Below are positions 20,031 through 29,254 of a DNA stretch of 64,000 nt, one piece after another (within the stretch, counting starts at the first letter, position 1; each line of letters opens with the position of its first letter). Under the pieces are notes generated by a model, which was not told where the DNA came from, made no database searches, and saw nothing but the letters and a program-made list of their open reading frames with translations. The stretch lies in contig NZ_CP160388.1 of assembly GCF_040732315.1 (NCBI RefSeq), positions 3,128,494 to 3,192,493 on the forward strand. The letters run 5' to 3'. The position numbers and the translations under genes were made by a program. Source of the stretch: Oryzisolibacter sp. LB2S. Lineage in GTDB: Bacteria; Pseudomonadota; Gammaproteobacteria; Burkholderiales; Burkholderiaceae_C.

Positions 20031-21133
20031 AGGGATGCCTGCAGGGCCGCGAGCATCTGCTGGTTCTCGGCAGGGCTGCCCACCGTCAGACGCAGGCAGT
20101 TGGCCAGCAATGGATGCATTGTAGAAACGTTCTTGATGAGGACCTTGCGTGCCTTCATGCCCTCGAAGGTACGGGTGGCATCGGCCACGCGCAGCAGCAC
20201 CATGTTGGCCTGGCTGTCCCAGACCTTGTCCACGCCCGGCATGGCGCGCAGCAGCGGCAGCATGCGATCGCGCTCGGCGCGCAGCTCGGCGGCCTGGGCG
20301 GCGAAGACCTCGGCATGCTCGAGCGCGAACAGCGCGGCCTCGCAGTTGAGCACGCTCACGTTGTAGGGCGGGCGCACCTTGTCCACCTCCTGCACCAGCG
20401 CGGCAGGACCCATCATGTAGCCCAGGCGCACGCCGGCCAGGCCGAACTTGCTGAGCGTGCGCATCAGCAGCACATGGCCGCTGCGCGCGGGGTCGGCGCG
20501 CATGCGGTCGATCCAGCTGCGGCTGGCAAAGGGCTGGTAGGCCTCGTCCATGACCACGATGCCGCCCACGGCGGCCACGGCGTCGACGATGGCCTGCACC
20601 GCGCCCTCGTCCCACAGCGTGGCCGTGGGGTTGTTCGGATAGGCGATGAAGGTGATGGCCGGGCGGTGGCGCTCGATGGCCGCCAGCATGGCCTGCACAT
20701 CGAGCGCAAAGTCGGGCGTGAGGGGCACGCCCACATAGGCCAGGCCCTGCAGGCGCGCGCTCATCGCATACATGACAAAGCCGGGCTCGGGCGCGAGCAC
20801 CGTGGCGCCGGGCCGGGCGCAGGCCAGGGCCAGCAGCGATATGAGCTCGTCCGAACCATTGCCCAGGATGATGGCGCTGCCCTCGGGCGCATCGGCGTGT
20901 TGCGCGAGCGCGGCCTTCAGGTCGTTCTGGCGCATGCCCGGGTAGCGGTTGAGCGCGAGCCGCCCCAGACGCTCGCCCAGCGCGGACTGGAGTGCATCCG
21001 GCAGGCTGAAGGGGTTCTCCATCGCGTCCATCTTGAGATAGCCCGCGGCATCCTGCACGTGGTAGGCATGCATGGCGCGCACGTCGGTGCGAATGCGTTC
21101 AAGGGCCTGGGGTGATGTGGTGGACTCGGTCAT
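20027..21133 (-). CDS. hisC: Histidinol-phosphate aminotransferase HisC
   Basis: HisC is a PLP-dependent fold-type I aminotransferase that makes histidinol phosphate, using glutamate. The 368-residue protein shows NENP-like substrate contacts at the N-terminus (MENPFSLP), the cofactor motifs AYPNNPTA and DEAYQPF, and the Schiff-base lysine in [15 protein letters not shown]. It overlaps hisB by 4 nt. Upstream lies the small vapBC pair rather than hisD, so the usual hisD-hisC junction is interrupted here. Confidence 0.96.
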   Translation of the reverse strand: MTESTTSPQALERIRTDVRAMHAYHVQDAAGYLKMDAMENPFSLPDALQSALGERLGRLALNRYPGMRQNDLKAALAQHADAPEGSAIILGNGSDELISLLALACARPGATVLAPEPGFVMYAMSARLQGLAYVGVPLTPDFALDVQAMLAAIERHRPAITFIAYPNNPTATLWDEGAVQAIVDAVAAVGGIVVMDEAYQPFASRSWIDRMRADPARSGHVLLMRTLSKFGLAGVRLGYMMGPAALVQEVDKVRPPYNVSVLNCEAALFALEHAEVFAAQAAELRAERDRMLPLLRAMPGVDKVWDSQANMVLLRVADATRTFEGMKARKVLIKNVSTMHPLLANCLRLTVGSPAENQQMLAALQASL

Positions 21134-21149
21134 CGGTTCTCTCTGGGGT

Positions 21150-21593
21150 TCAGGCGTCTTCGGCCTGCGTGGGGGCGCTCTGGCGCAGCGGGTGCAGCAC
21201 GGTCACGCCGCCGAATTCCGCACCATGGGGCAGGTGCAGGCTCAGCATGTGGCTGCAGCCGCTGTGCTGGGCACAGGCCACGGCCAGGCAGTCACCAAAG
21301 GGAAGGTCATGGCGCGCCTGCACGGCCCAGGCGGTCTCCAGCGTGGCGGCGTCGGTGCGCCAGGGAGTCCAGGTCTGATAGCGGCGAATGGCCGCACGCG
21401 CGTCACCCTGGGGCATGGGCGATGCCGCCGTGGTCACCTGGTCGTAGAACTCCACCAGGGCCTGGTTGCCGGTGCGGCCCGTGCGCCGGCGCCACAGCGC
21501 ATCCAGCCAGTCAAGGCAGGCGCGGTAGAGCTCGCCGCCGGCCACGTCTTCGGCCGCCACCAGCACCGAGGTGTCGACGAACACCGGGTTCAT
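21150..21593 (-). CDS. PIN-domain toxin (VapC-like)
   Basis: This is a 147-residue PIN-domain protein, probably a Mg-dependent ribonuclease toxin. The acidic residues expected in the active site are visible: FVDTSVLVAAED at the N-terminus, QALVEFYD in the middle and FGDCLAVACA further on. It overlaps the upstream antitoxin gene by ATGA, the usual coupled toxin-antitoxin layout. It lies 16 nt before hisC on the same strand, so read-through from the toxin-antitoxin promoter could help express hisC. The RNA target is unknown. Confidence 0.85.
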   Translation of the reverse strand: MNPVFVDTSVLVAAEDVAGGELYRACLDWLDALWRRRTGRTGNQALVEFYDQVTTAASPMPQGDARAAIRRYQTWTPWRTDAATLETAWAVQARHDLPFGDCLAVACAQHSGCSHMLSLHLPHGAEFGGVTVLHPLRQSAPTQAEDA

Positions 21594-21859
21594 GCGCCGG
21601 CTCCAGCATTTAGGTCATTTTGGCCCCCAGCCCTCGTCGGCACTGCGCGACGCGCTATGGTTTCTTCAATCCCATGGGCGCGCCAGCTGCGCTCGTCGGT
21701 GCGCCAGGCGAGATAGGCGCGCTCATAGGCGTCCTCGCGCTGCTGCATCTCGGCCATGAAGTCGCCCACCATGCGCGAGACGCTGGTGCCACGGCGCGCC
21801 GCCTCGATGCGCGCCCATTCGAGCACGCTGTCTTCGACGGTGATGGTCAGATTCTTCAT
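21590..21859 (-). CDS. Ribbon-helix-helix antitoxin (VapB/CopG-like)
   Basis: The 89-residue product begins MKNLTITVEDSVLEWARIEA, a typical ribbon-helix-helix N-terminus that binds operator DNA. A longer helical tail (RREDAYERAYLAWR-like region) is expected to neutralise the PIN toxin. I use ATG 21859, since the longer reading to 21946 runs through the operator. Twin 15-bp palindromes directly upstream fit dimer-of-dimers autorepression. The pair interrupts hisD-hisC and is probably acquired. Confidence 0.85.
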   Translation of the reverse strand: MKNLTITVEDSVLEWARIEAARRGTSVSRMVGDFMAEMQQREDAYERAYLAWRTDERSWRAHGIEETIARRAVPTRAGGQNDLNAGAGA

Positions 21860-21871
21860 GGCGCAGATAGT

Positions 21872-21902
21872 ACACGAATTTCGTGTTACACGAAGTTCGT
21901 GT
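21872..21902 (-). promoter_or_regulatory. Twin palindromic operator of the toxin-antitoxin pair
   Basis: Two 15-bp palindromes of form ACACGAANTTCGTGT lie at 21872-21886 and 21888-21902, one base apart, 12 nt before the antitoxin ATG. A TACTAT -10-like hexamer sits at the proximal edge. This is the expected layout for autorepression by a ribbon-helix-helix antitoxin. Confidence 0.75.
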
Positions 21903-21992
21903 TGATCATCACCGAAGTCATGCATTGGGAGCCGAGCCTCCGCCACAGGCGCCGCATCGTTGAATGAAATTCACAGTTCGGTGGTAAGCCTA

Positions 21993-22020
21993 TTTACACG
22001 TCGAGAGTTAACATTACATT
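21993..22020 (+). promoter_or_regulatory. Sigma-70-type promoter of the orphan lipoprotein
   Basis: TTTACA (21993-21998) and TACATT (22015-22020) are separated by 16 nt in an AT-rich stretch. Transcription would start near 22027, with GAGGAGG just before ATG 22051. Confidence 0.5.
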
Positions 22021-22050
22021 CGAAACAAATTCCAAGAGAGGAGGTGCGGG

Positions 22051-22809
22051 ATGATGAAGACAGCTCCATTGGCAATACTGTTTGCGATGACGGCGCTCGC
22101 GGGTTGCGGCGGCGGGGGCGGTGGTGGCGATCACAATGCGCCTGCCGCGGCCCGCCTCGAAGGCGCCTTCCAGGGGACAACGGGCAACGGCAGGGCGGTG
22201 AATTCCCTGACGCTGGAAAACGGCGACTCGTGGATTCTGTACGGCACGCAAGTCGGCAACGCCATTGCAGTGACCGGCATGGTGCACGCCACGCAGGGCG
22301 CCAGCGACGGCACGAGCTATACCGCCCAAACCAAAGACTATTGGAACGATGGCCAGGTGCACGCTGGCTCCCTCAGCGGCAGCTATGTGCTGGGACAGCG
22401 CTTCGGTGGCACTATCACTTCAGCGAGCGTGACCACGACCTTCACGGCCGCGCCCGTCCCGACTGCGGACTACAACTACCAGACCCCGGCCAGTGTCTCG
22501 CGCATCGCCGGCACCTGGGCTGGCTCCATCCTGAGCGGCGAGAGCGGACAGATCAGCATAGACACCGGCGGCGCCCTGCAGGGAAGCTTCGACGGCTGCA
22601 CCGTCACGGGCCAGGTCCAGCCGCGCGCGAGCGGCAAGAACGTCTTTGACGTGAGCGTGGATTTCGGCCCCGCGCCCTGCGAACTCGCGGGCCAGCGGGC
22701 CACCGGCATTGCCGTGAGCTATGGCCTGGCGGCCGGTGGAACGCAGCTGATCGTGACCGGCGTCACCGCCAACGGCGCCGCGGGCACGGCCTTTCTGGCC
22801 ACACGCTGA
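22051..22809 (+). CDS. Hypothetical Gly-rich-linker lipoprotein
   Basis: This is a 252-residue predicted lipoprotein with no family I recognise. The signal peptide ends in the lipobox LAGC, followed by seven glycines. The mature part is rich in Gly, Ser and Thr, low in charged residues, and contains two repeated-looking segments (around LEGAFQGTTGNG and RIAGTWAGSILSG), suggesting a beta-rich fold with two related halves. Two cysteines in the C-terminal half (FDGCTVTG and APCELAG) could form a disulfide. A good Shine-Dalgarno and a sigma-70-type promoter precede it. It is the only plus-strand gene between hisD and hisC and is probably an insertion. Confidence 0.75.
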   Translation: MMKTAPLAILFAMTALAGCGGGGGGGDHNAPAAARLEGAFQGTTGNGRAVNSLTLENGDSWILYGTQVGNAIAVTGMVHATQGASDGTSYTAQTKDYWNDGQVHAGSLSGSYVLGQRFGGTITSASVTTTFTAAPVPTADYNYQTPASVSRIAGTWAGSILSGESGQISIDTGGALQGSFDGCTVTGQVQPRASGKNVFDVSVDFGPAPCELAGQRATGIAVSYGLAAGGTQLIVTGVTANGAAGTAFLATR

Positions 22810-22817
22810 GGGCTGAT

Positions 22818-22840
22818 GCATGGGGCGCAACGCCCCATGC
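22818..22840. terminator. 10-bp perfect hairpin between lipoprotein gene and hisD
   Basis: GCATGGGGCG, loop CAA, CGCCCCATGC forms a perfect stem just after the lipoprotein stop. There is no clear T run, so it may be a bidirectional or Rho-assisted terminator between convergent genes. Confidence 0.5.
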
Positions 22841-22881
22841 CCTCATGCGCCCCATTCCGCCGGCACTGCCTCGGCGGATCC

Positions 22882-24201
22882 TCAGGGCTTGAGCCGCATC
22901 TCCGCCGCGCGCGCGTGCCCCTGCAGGCCCTCGCCATGGGCGAGCACGCTGGCGATCCTGCCCAGCACCTGGGCGCCCTGCTCGCTCACCTCGATGAGGC
23001 TGCTGCGCTTCTGGAAGTCGTACACACCGAGCGGGCTGGAGAAGCGCGCCGTGCCGCTCGTCGGCAGCACATGGTTGGGGCCGGCGCAGTAGTCGCCCAG
23101 GCTCTCGCTGGTATAGGCGCCGAGGAAGATGGCGCCCGCGTGCCTGAGCAGCGGCTCCCAGCGGTGCGGGTCGGTGCTGGAGATTTCCAAGTGCTCGGGC
23201 GCGATGCGGTTGGAGATCTCGCAGGCCTCCTCCATGCTGCGCGTGTGGATCAGCGCGCCGCGGCCCGTGAGGCTCCTGGCGATGATCTCGGCACGCGGCA
23301 TCTGGGGCAGCAGGCGGTCGATCGCGGCCTGCACGGCTTCGATGTAGGCCGCATCGGGGCACAGCAGGATGGACTGGGCGAGCTCGTCATGCTCCGCCTG
23401 GCTGAACAAATCCATGGCCACCCAGTCGGCAGGCGTGGTGCCGTCGGCCAGCACCAGAATCTCCGACGGGCCGGCAATCATGTCTATGCCCACCTGGCCG
23501 AATACACGCTTCTTGGCGCTGGCCACATAGGCGTTGCCCGGGCCGGTGACCTTGTCCACCCTGGCAATGGTGGCCGTGCCGTAGGCCAGGGCCGCGACGG
23601 CCTGGGCGCCGCCTATGGTGAAGGCGCGCGTGACGCCCGCCACATGGGCCGCGGCCAGCACCAGCGGGTTCTTCTCACCGCGCGGCGTGGGCACGACCAT
23701 GATGATCTCGGGCACGCCAGCCACATGGGCGGGGATGGCGTTCATGAGCACGCTGCTCGGGTAGGCCGCCTTGCCGCCGGGCACGTAGATGCCCACGCGA
23801 TCAAGCGGCGTGACCTTCTGGCCCAGCAGCGTGCCGTCCTCGTCGCGGTAGCTCCAGCTCTCGCCGCAGGCCTTTTTCTGCGCCTCGTGGTAGCTGCGCA
23901 CGCGGGCGGCGGCGGCCGTGAGCACATGGCGCTGCTCGTCCGGCAGGCCATCGTAGGCGGCCTTGAGCTCCTCGGGGCTGAGCTCGAGCGCGGCCATGCT
24001 GGCCGCCTGCAGGCCGTCGAAGCGCTGCGTGCAGTCGAGCACGGCCGCGTCGCCGCGCGCCTGCACGTCCGCAAGGATGGCGGCGACGCGCTCCTCGATG
24101 GCCGCGTCCTGCTCGGCCGACCAGTGCAGGCGCGCCGCAAAATCGGCCTCAAAACTGGCGCTGACCGTTGACAGACGGGCGGGAGCAGCTACGAATTGCA
24201 T
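22882..24201 (-). CDS. hisD: Histidinol dehydrogenase HisD
   Basis: HisD makes the last two oxidations, L-histidinol to L-histidine, with NAD and zinc. The 439-residue protein includes [19 protein letters not shown], the NAD region [14 protein letters not shown], and the catalytic Glu/His stretch in [10 protein letters not shown]. Zn-ligand regions are SQAEHDE and the C-terminal [15 protein letters not shown] start at ATG 24201 rather than the upstream ATG at 24246. It follows hisG by 19 nt. In this genome hisC is separated from it by 1.7 kb of inserted DNA. Confidence 0.97.
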   Translation of the reverse strand: MQFVAAPARLSTVSASFEADFAARLHWSAEQDAAIEERVAAILADVQARGDAAVLDCTQRFDGLQAASMAALELSPEELKAAYDGLPDEQRHVLTAAAARVRSYHEAQKKACGESWSYRDEDGTLLGQKVTPLDRVGIYVPGGKAAYPSSVLMNAIPAHVAGVPEIIMVVPTPRGEKNPLVLAAAHVAGVTRAFTIGGAQAVAALAYGTATIARVDKVTGPGNAYVASAKKRVFGQVGIDMIAGPSEILVLADGTTPADWVAMDLFSQAEHDELAQSILLCPDAAYIEAVQAAIDRLLPQMPRAEIIARSLTGRGALIHTRSMEEACEISNRIAPEHLEISSTDPHRWEPLLRHAGAIFLGAYTSESLGDYCAGPNHVLPTSGTARFSSPLGVYDFQKRSSLIEVSEQGAQVLGRIASVLAHGEGLQGHARAAEMRLKP

Positions 24202-24220
24202 AGTGTCAACCTGAATGGAA

Positions 24221-24862
24221 TCAAGCCTTGGGTATGGCGGAGGCAAAGGCGTCGATGATGCGCTTGAGCGGCGCCTGCTTCAGTTTGAGCGCCGCCTGGT
24301 TCACGACCAAGTGGGAGCTGATGTCCATGATCTGCTCGACCTCGACCAGGTTGTTGGCCTTCAAGGTGTTGCCCGTGGACACCAGATCCACGATGGCGTC
24401 GGCCAGGCCCGTGAGCGGCGCGAGCTCCATGCTGCCGTAGAGCTTGATCATGTCCACATGCACGCCCTTGCTGGCGAAGAAGTCGCGCGCGATGCTGGTG
24501 TACTTGGTGGCGACCTTCAGGCGCGAGCCCTGGGTGACGGCGCCCCGGTAGTCGAAGCCCGCGCGCACGGCCACGCTCACGCGGCATTTGGCGATCTGCA
24601 GGTCCAGCGGGCGAAACAGCCCCTGGCCGCCATGCTCGATGAGCGAGTCCTTGCCCGCCACGCCCAGGTCCGCCCCGCCGTATTCGACGTAGGTGGGCAC
24701 GTCGCTCGCGCGCACCAGCACCACGCGCACGTCGGGCTGGCTGGTGGGCAGGATGAGCTTGCGCGACTTCTCGGGGTCTTCCGTCACCGTGATGCCGGCG
24801 GCGGCCAGGAGCGGCAGGGTCTCGTCGAAGATGCGGCCTTTGGAGAGGGCAAGGGTGATCAT
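24221..24862 (-). CDS. hisG: ATP phosphoribosyltransferase HisG, short form
   Basis: HisG catalyses the committed step of histidine synthesis. The 213-residue length and absence of the C-terminal ACT-like regulatory domain mark the short form, which works as a complex with the regulatory subunit HisZ. No hisZ is in the window. The PRPP-binding segment is seen as [18 protein letters not shown]. The start ATG overlaps the murA stop by ATGA, so it is co-transcribed with murA, as in related beta-proteobacteria. Feedback inhibition by histidine is expected through HisZ. Confidence 0.97.
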   Translation of the reverse strand: MITLALSKGRIFDETLPLLAAAGITVTEDPEKSRKLILPTSQPDVRVVLVRASDVPTYVEYGGADLGVAGKDSLIEHGGQGLFRPLDLQIAKCRVSVAVRAGFDYRGAVTQGSRLKVATKYTSIARDFFASKGVHVDMIKLYGSMELAPLTGLADAIVDLVSTGNTLKANNLVEVEQIMDISSHLVVNQAALKLKQAPLKRIIDAFASAIPKA

Positions 24863-26136
24863 GAGCTGATTCTTTCGATGTCGGCGCCCAGGCCGCGCAG
24901 CTTGTCTTCCATGCGGTCGTAGCCGCGGTCGAGGTGGTAGATGCGGTCGACCAGCGTCTCGCCACCGGCCACGAGGCCTGCGATCACCAGGCTGGCCGAG
25001 GCACGCAGGTCGGTCGCCATGACGGTCGCGCCCGACAGCTGCGCGCCGCCCGTCACCGTGGCCTCACGGCTGTCGATGGCGATGTGCGCGCCCAGGCGCG
25101 CGAGCTCGTTGACATGCATGAAGCGGTTTTCAAAGATGGTCTCGGTCACCGTGGAGGTGCCCTGCGCCAGCACGTTCAGCGCCATGAACTGCGCCTGCAT
25201 GTCGGTCGGAAAGCCCGGGTATTCGGTGGTGCGAAAGCTCTGCGCCCGGAGGCGCGCGCCGCCAGGGCTCCTGACGCGTATGCCGCCCTCCTCGGCCGCC
25301 ACCTGGGCGCCGGCCTCCCGCAGCTTGTCGATGACGGCGTCCAGATGGTCGGCGCGCGCGTGGCGCAGAAAGGCCTCACCACCCGTCGCGGCCACGGCGC
25401 ACAGAAAGGTGCCGGCCTCGATGCGGTCGGCCACCACATGGTGCGTGCAGCCGGACAGGCGCGGCACGCCCTGGATGGTGATGCGGCTCGTGCCATGGCC
25501 CTCGATCCTCGCGCCCATCTTGATCAGCATCTCGGCCAGGTCGGTGATCTCGGGCTCCTGCGCGGCGTTCTGCAGCACGGTCTCGCCCTCGGCCAGCGTG
25601 GCGGCCATGAGCAGGTTCTCGGTGCCGGTCACCGTGACCATGTCGGTGGTGATGCGCGCGCCGCGCAGGCGCTGCTGGCCCTCGGGCAGCCGGGCGATCA
25701 TGTAGCCATGCTCGACGCTGATCTGCGCGCCCATGGCCTGCAGGCCCTTGATGTGCTGGTCCACGGGGCGCGAGCCGATCGCGCAGCCGCCGGGCAGCGA
25801 CACGGTGGCCCGGCCAAAGCGCGCCAGGAGCGGCCCCAGGGCCAGCACCGATGCGCGCATGGTCTTGACGAGCTCGTAGGGCGCCTCGGGGGTCAGCGTG
25901 TCGGGCGCAACAAAGCTCATGCCGCCGCGCTCGCCATGGGTCTCGGTGGCCACACCCATGTTGTCGAGCAACTTGCGCATGGTGCGCACGTCGTGCAGGC
26001 GCGGCACGTTGATCAGGTGCACGGGCTCGCTCGTGAGCAGGGCCGCGCACATCTCGGGCAGGGCCGCGTTCTTGGCGCCGGAGATGATGACCTCGCCGTG
26101 CAGCGTGCGGCCGCCGCGTACCAGTAGCTTGTCCAT
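24859..26136 (-). CDS. murA: UDP-GlcNAc 1-carboxyvinyltransferase MurA
   Basis: MurA transfers enolpyruvate from PEP to UDP-GlcNAc, the first committed step of peptidoglycan synthesis, in the cytoplasm. The 425-residue protein starts [27 protein letters not shown], with the conserved Lys-Asn near residue 22. The catalytic loop is [15 protein letters not shown]; its Cys is the residue alkylated by fosfomycin, so the enzyme should be fosfomycin-sensitive in vitro. A dispersed repeat separates it from bolA. Confidence 0.97.
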   Translation of the reverse strand: MDKLLVRGGRTLHGEVIISGAKNAALPEMCAALLTSEPVHLINVPRLHDVRTMRKLLDNMGVATETHGERGGMSFVAPDTLTPEAPYELVKTMRASVLALGPLLARFGRATVSLPGGCAIGSRPVDQHIKGLQAMGAQISVEHGYMIARLPEGQQRLRGARITTDMVTVTGTENLLMAATLAEGETVLQNAAQEPEITDLAEMLIKMGARIEGHGTSRITIQGVPRLSGCTHHVVADRIEAGTFLCAVAATGGEAFLRHARADHLDAVIDKLREAGAQVAAEEGGIRVRSPGGARLRAQSFRTTEYPGFPTDMQAQFMALNVLAQGTSTVTETIFENRFMHVNELARLGAHIAIDSREATVTGGAQLSGATVMATDLRASASLVIAGLVAGGETLVDRIYHLDRGYDRMEDKLRGLGADIERISS

Positions 26137-26146
26137 GGAACAGTTC

Positions 26147-26207
26147 TATATCAAATCAGGCCATAACGCCCGTCCAGCAAGCGCTGATAGCTATTAAAAA
26201 CAGAGTA
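26147..26207. repeat. Dispersed repeat, copy 3 (bolA/murA gap)
   Basis: This is the reverse-oriented copy: CCGTCCAGCAAGCGCTGATA followed by GCTATTAAAA. It fills nearly all of the bolA-murA gap and runs up to the bolA stop. Confidence 0.65.
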
Positions 26208-26453
26208 TCAACCCTGCTGCGCCGCGGCCCATTCGGCCGGTGTGAAGGTCTTCATCGACAGCGCGTGCACCTCGTCGCGCGCCATCTTCTCGCCGAGCGT
26301 GGCATAGACGCGCTGGTGGCGCGCGATCGGGCGCTTGCCCTCGAACTCGGGCGAGACGATGACGGCGTACCAATGGCGGCCGTCGCCCTCGAGCGTGATG
26401 TAGTCGCAGGTCAGGCCGGCGCGGATGATGTCTTTGATGTCGTCAGCGGTCAT
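26208..26453 (-). CDS. BolA/IbaG-family protein
   Basis: This is an 81-residue BolA-like protein of the IbaG subgroup, judged by its place next to murA and the mla genes. These small proteins bind monothiol glutaredoxins and an Fe-S cluster through a conserved His, and IbaG is linked to acid stress and envelope homeostasis. The core motif ARHQRVYATLGEKMARDEVHAL is clear. It ends at the edge of a dispersed repeat and begins 1 nt after the upstream permease stop, so it belongs to the mla-yadGH operon. Confidence 0.9.
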   Translation of the reverse strand: MTADDIKDIIRAGLTCDYITLEGDGRHWYAVIVSPEFEGKRPIARHQRVYATLGEKMARDEVHALSMKTFTPAEWAAAQQG

Positions 26454-26454
26454 A

Positions 26455-27210
26455 TCAGTTCCGGATTTTGTAGCCCGTGCGCAGCAGATGCAGGGCCAGC
26501 AGGCTCACGGCGGCCCAGGCGCCGCCGACGATGGCCAGGCTCAGCCAGGGCGAGACGTCGCTGACCCCGAAGAAGCCATGGCGAAAGCCGTCGATCATGT
26601 AGAAGAACGGGTTGAAGCGGCTGGCCTGCTGCCAGAAGGCGGGCAGCGAGTGGATGGAATAGAACACGCCCGAGAGAAACGTCATGGGCATGATGAGGAA
26701 GTTCTGGAACGACGCCATCTGGTCGAACTTGTCGGCCCACAGCCCGGCGATCAGGCCCAGCGTGGCCAGCAGCGCCGCGCCCAGCAGCGCGAACACCAGC
26801 ACCCACGCCGGTGCGGCGAAGTCCGGCCGCACAAAGAACAGCGTGACGGCAAACACCCCCAGGCCCACGATCAGCCCGCGCAGCACCGACGAACCCACAT
26901 AGGCAAAAAACCAGGCCCAGTGCGACAGCGGCGTGAGCAACACGAACACCAGGTTGCCCATGATCTTGCTCTGGATGAGGCTCGACGAGCTGTTGGCGAA
27001 CGAGTTCTGCAGCACGCTCATCATGACGAGGCCCGGCACCAGAAACGCCGTGTAGCTCAGCTGGCCATAGACCTGCACGCGGTCCTCAAGCACATGGCTG
27101 AAGATCAAGAGATAAAGCACGGCCGTGAGCACGGGCGCGGCCACGGTCTGGAAGGCCACCTTCCAGAAGCGCAGCACCTCCTTGTAGAACAGGGTCTGCC
27201 AGCCGGTCAT
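26455..27210 (-). CDS. ABC-2 type exporter permease (YadH-like)
   Basis: This is a 251-residue membrane permease of the ABC-2 family with about six hydrophobic segments. It shows the family motif PLSHWAWFFAYV and the substrate-gate segment PMTFLSGVFYSIHSLP. It pairs with the ATPase encoded directly upstream (ATGA overlap). The YadGH-type exporter is commonly found beside mla and ibaG in beta-proteobacteria. The transported substrate is unknown; an envelope lipid or glycan precursor is plausible but unproven. Confidence 0.9.
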   Translation of the reverse strand: MTGWQTLFYKEVLRFWKVAFQTVAAPVLTAVLYLLIFSHVLEDRVQVYGQLSYTAFLVPGLVMMSVLQNSFANSSSSLIQSKIMGNLVFVLLTPLSHWAWFFAYVGSSVLRGLIVGLGVFAVTLFFVRPDFAAPAWVLVFALLGAALLATLGLIAGLWADKFDQMASFQNFLIMPMTFLSGVFYSIHSLPAFWQQASRFNPFFYMIDGFRHGFFGVSDVSPWLSLAIVGGAWAAVSLLALHLLRTGYKIRN

Positions 27211-28127
27211 GCCGTGGCCTCCGCGGGCGCGCCGCCCATGACCTTCAGGAACACGTCCTCGAGGTCGGCGCGGCGTATCTCCACGTCCTCGCTGGCCACG
27301 CCCGCCTGGCGCAGCAGCGCCAGGTGCTGCTCGATCTCGGCCGCGTCATGCGCGGGAAGCTGCACGATGCGCCCGGTCACGCGCGCCAGCGGCGTGAGCG
27401 CGGCGGGAAGCGGCGCGTCGGTCTTGAACTGCAGCACGCTGGCATTGGCGCTCTGCAGCAGCCGCGTGGTGCTGTCGAGCGCCACCACGCGGCCGCCCTT
27501 GAGCATGGCGATGCGCCCGCACAGGGCCTCGGCCTCTTCGAGGTAATGCGTGGTCAAGAGCACCGTGTGGCCCTGCTTGTTCAGGCGCGCGATGAACTGC
27601 CACAGGGTCTGGCGCAACTCGACGTCCACGCCCGCCGTGGGCTCGTCGAGCACGATGATGGGCGGCCTGTGCACCAGCGCCTGGGCCACGAGCACGCGCC
27701 GCTTCATGCCGCCAGACAGCTGGCGCATGTTGGCCTGGGCCTTGTCGGCCAGGCCCAGGCTCTCGAGCAGCTCGTCGATCCAGGCGTCGTTGTTCTTGAC
27801 GCCAAAGTAGCCCGACTGGATGCGCAGCGTCTCGCGCACGTTGAAGAAAGGGTCGAACACCAGCTCCTGCGGCACCACGCCCAGGCAGCGGCGGGCGCGC
27901 GCAAAGTCCTGCTGCACGTCGTGGCCCAGCACCGACACGCGGCCGCTGCTGGCGCGCGCCAGGCCCGCGAGGATGCTGATCATGGTGGTCTTGCCCGCGC
28001 CATTGGGGCCGAGCAGGCCGAAGAACTCACCCTCCTCGATGTCCAGACTCACGCCATCGAGGGCCTGGAACGGCCCGCGCGGCGTGGGGAAGACTTTGGA
28101 GACGGATTGGAAGGATACGGCGGTCAT
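27207..28127 (-). CDS. ABC exporter ATPase (YadG-like)
   Basis: This is a 306-residue ATPase with Walker A GPNGAGKTT, signature LSGGMKRRVLVAQAL, Walker B IIVLDEPTAGVD and switch His in LLTTHYLEEAE. A C-terminal extension of about 80 residues follows, as in CcmA/DrrA-type exporter subunits. I start at ATG 28127 (MTAVSFQSVSKVF). It is co-transcribed with the downstream permease and lies 29 nt after mlaB. It drives the YadH-like permease; the substrate is not known. Confidence 0.92.
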   Translation of the reverse strand: MTAVSFQSVSKVFPTPRGPFQALDGVSLDIEEGEFFGLLGPNGAGKTTMISILAGLARASSGRVSVLGHDVQQDFARARRCLGVVPQELVFDPFFNVRETLRIQSGYFGVKNNDAWIDELLESLGLADKAQANMRQLSGGMKRRVLVAQALVHRPPIIVLDEPTAGVDVELRQTLWQFIARLNKQGHTVLLTTHYLEEAEALCGRIAMLKGGRVVALDSTTRLLQSANASVLQFKTDAPLPAALTPLARVTGRIVQLPAHDAAEIEQHLALLRQAGVASEDVEIRRADLEDVFLKVMGGAPAEATA

Positions 28128-28156
28128 GGGAACCGCGCATTCTAAGATGCCGCCGT

Positions 28157-28468
28157 TCAGGCGGCTTCCGCAGGGATATCGGCGTCGGGACCGGGCGGCG
28201 CGGGCAGGAGTTCCTGCACGCCGTACAGCCCCGCGAGGCTGGCCAGGGCCGGCGGCAGGCCCTTGACCATGAAGCCACGGCCGTTGAACAGCGCCGTGCG
28301 GCGGCATTCCAGCAGCACGGCCAGCGCCGAGGAGTCGAAGCTGGCCAGGCGCGTCGCGTCGACCAGCACCTGCGATTCGCGCTCGGCCGCGAGCGCCTGC
28401 AGCAGCATGCGCAGCGTCACCGCCGCCTGGCGGTGCGTGAGCTCCGCGGGCAGAACCAGCATGCCCAT
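28157..28468 (-). CDS. mlaB: STAS-domain protein MlaB
   Basis: MlaB is the small cytoplasmic STAS subunit that stabilises and stimulates the MlaFEDB phospholipid transporter. The 103-residue product has the STAS core LVDATRLASFDSSALAVLLE, with the conserved Asp-Ser-Ser of the domain. I start at ATG 28468 (MGMLVLPAELT), 10 nt after mlaC, because the longer reading overlaps mlaC. It ends the Mla gene group. Confidence 0.88.
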   Translation of the reverse strand: MGMLVLPAELTHRQAAVTLRMLLQALAAERESQVLVDATRLASFDSSALAVLLECRRTALFNGRGFMVKGLPPALASLAGLYGVQELLPAPPGPDADIPAEAA

Positions 28469-28478
28469 CCCCGCCGCC

Positions 28479-29141
28479 CTACCTGGCGCCGGCCGCACCG
28501 GCGGCGGCGGTGGCGTTGGCCTTGTTGCGCGCGGCCAGGGAATCGATCAGGCCATTGATGCCCTTGGCGTTGATCTCCTGGGCGAACTGCGTGCGGTAGG
28601 TCTCGACCAGCCACACGCCGAGCACGTTCAGGTTGTAGATCTTCCAGCCGCTGCCCTGGCCCGGGGTCTTCTCGAGACGGTAGTCGAGCTGCACCGGATC
28701 GCCGCGGCCGCGGATCTCCGTGCGCACCAGTACGTCGGTGTCGGTGGGCGCGGCGCGCAGCGGCTTGACGACGATGGTCTGGTCCGTGACCTCGCTCAGC
28801 GCCCCCGAATAGGTACGCACCAGCAGCTGCTTGAACTCGTCCTGCAGGCGCTGCTGCTGCTCGGGCGTGGCCGTGCGCCAGGTGGGGCCGACGGCGGCTG
28901 CCGTCATGCGGCGGAAGTTCACATGCGGCAGGATGGTCTTGTCCACCAGCGCCATGATCTTGCCGATGTCTCCGGCCTTGATGGACTTGTCGTTGCGCAG
29001 GGTCTCCAGCACATCGGCCGACAGGCGCTTGACGAGCGCATCGGGCGCCTCGTCGGCGGCCAGCGCGGACAGCGGCAAGGGCAGGATGGCGGCGCATGCC
29101 AGGGCGGCTGCGCAGCGCGTGAGGGTTCGACGGTTCATCAT
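28479..29141 (-). CDS. mlaC: Periplasmic phospholipid-binding protein MlaC
   Basis: MlaC shuttles phospholipid across the periplasm between the outer-membrane MlaA complex and the inner-membrane MlaFEDB complex. The 220-residue precursor has a signal peptide (RRTLTRCAAALACAAILPLPLSALA) cleaved after ALAA. The mature Ttg2D/MlaC fold includes HVNFRRMTAAAVG and WKIYNLNVLGVWLVETYR. It starts at the double ATG at 29141 with AAGGA upstream. The C-terminus is a short Ala-rich tail. mlaA precedes it by about 110 nt. Confidence 0.93.
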   Translation of the reverse strand: MMNRRTLTRCAAALACAAILPLPLSALAADEAPDALVKRLSADVLETLRNDKSIKAGDIGKIMALVDKTILPHVNFRRMTAAAVGPTWRTATPEQQQRLQDEFKQLLVRTYSGALSEVTDQTIVVKPLRAAPTDTDVLVRTEIRGRGDPVQLDYRLEKTPGQGSGWKIYNLNVLGVWLVETYRTQFAQEINAKGINGLIDSLAARNKANATAAAGAAGAR

Positions 29142-29254
29142 GGAGTGTGATCCTTGGCTTGTGTGGTCACGATTGTGGTGCGCACCTGTGCAGGCATTGC
29201 GTCGCCCGCATGGCTGAATGCAAGCAATTGCAGCCAGGGCGGGCACCAGGGGTG

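Noticed and set aside
24221..24862. HisG truncated by about 80 residues
   Set aside because: The short form without the ACT-like domain is a normal HisZ-dependent enzyme class; all catalytic motifs are present.
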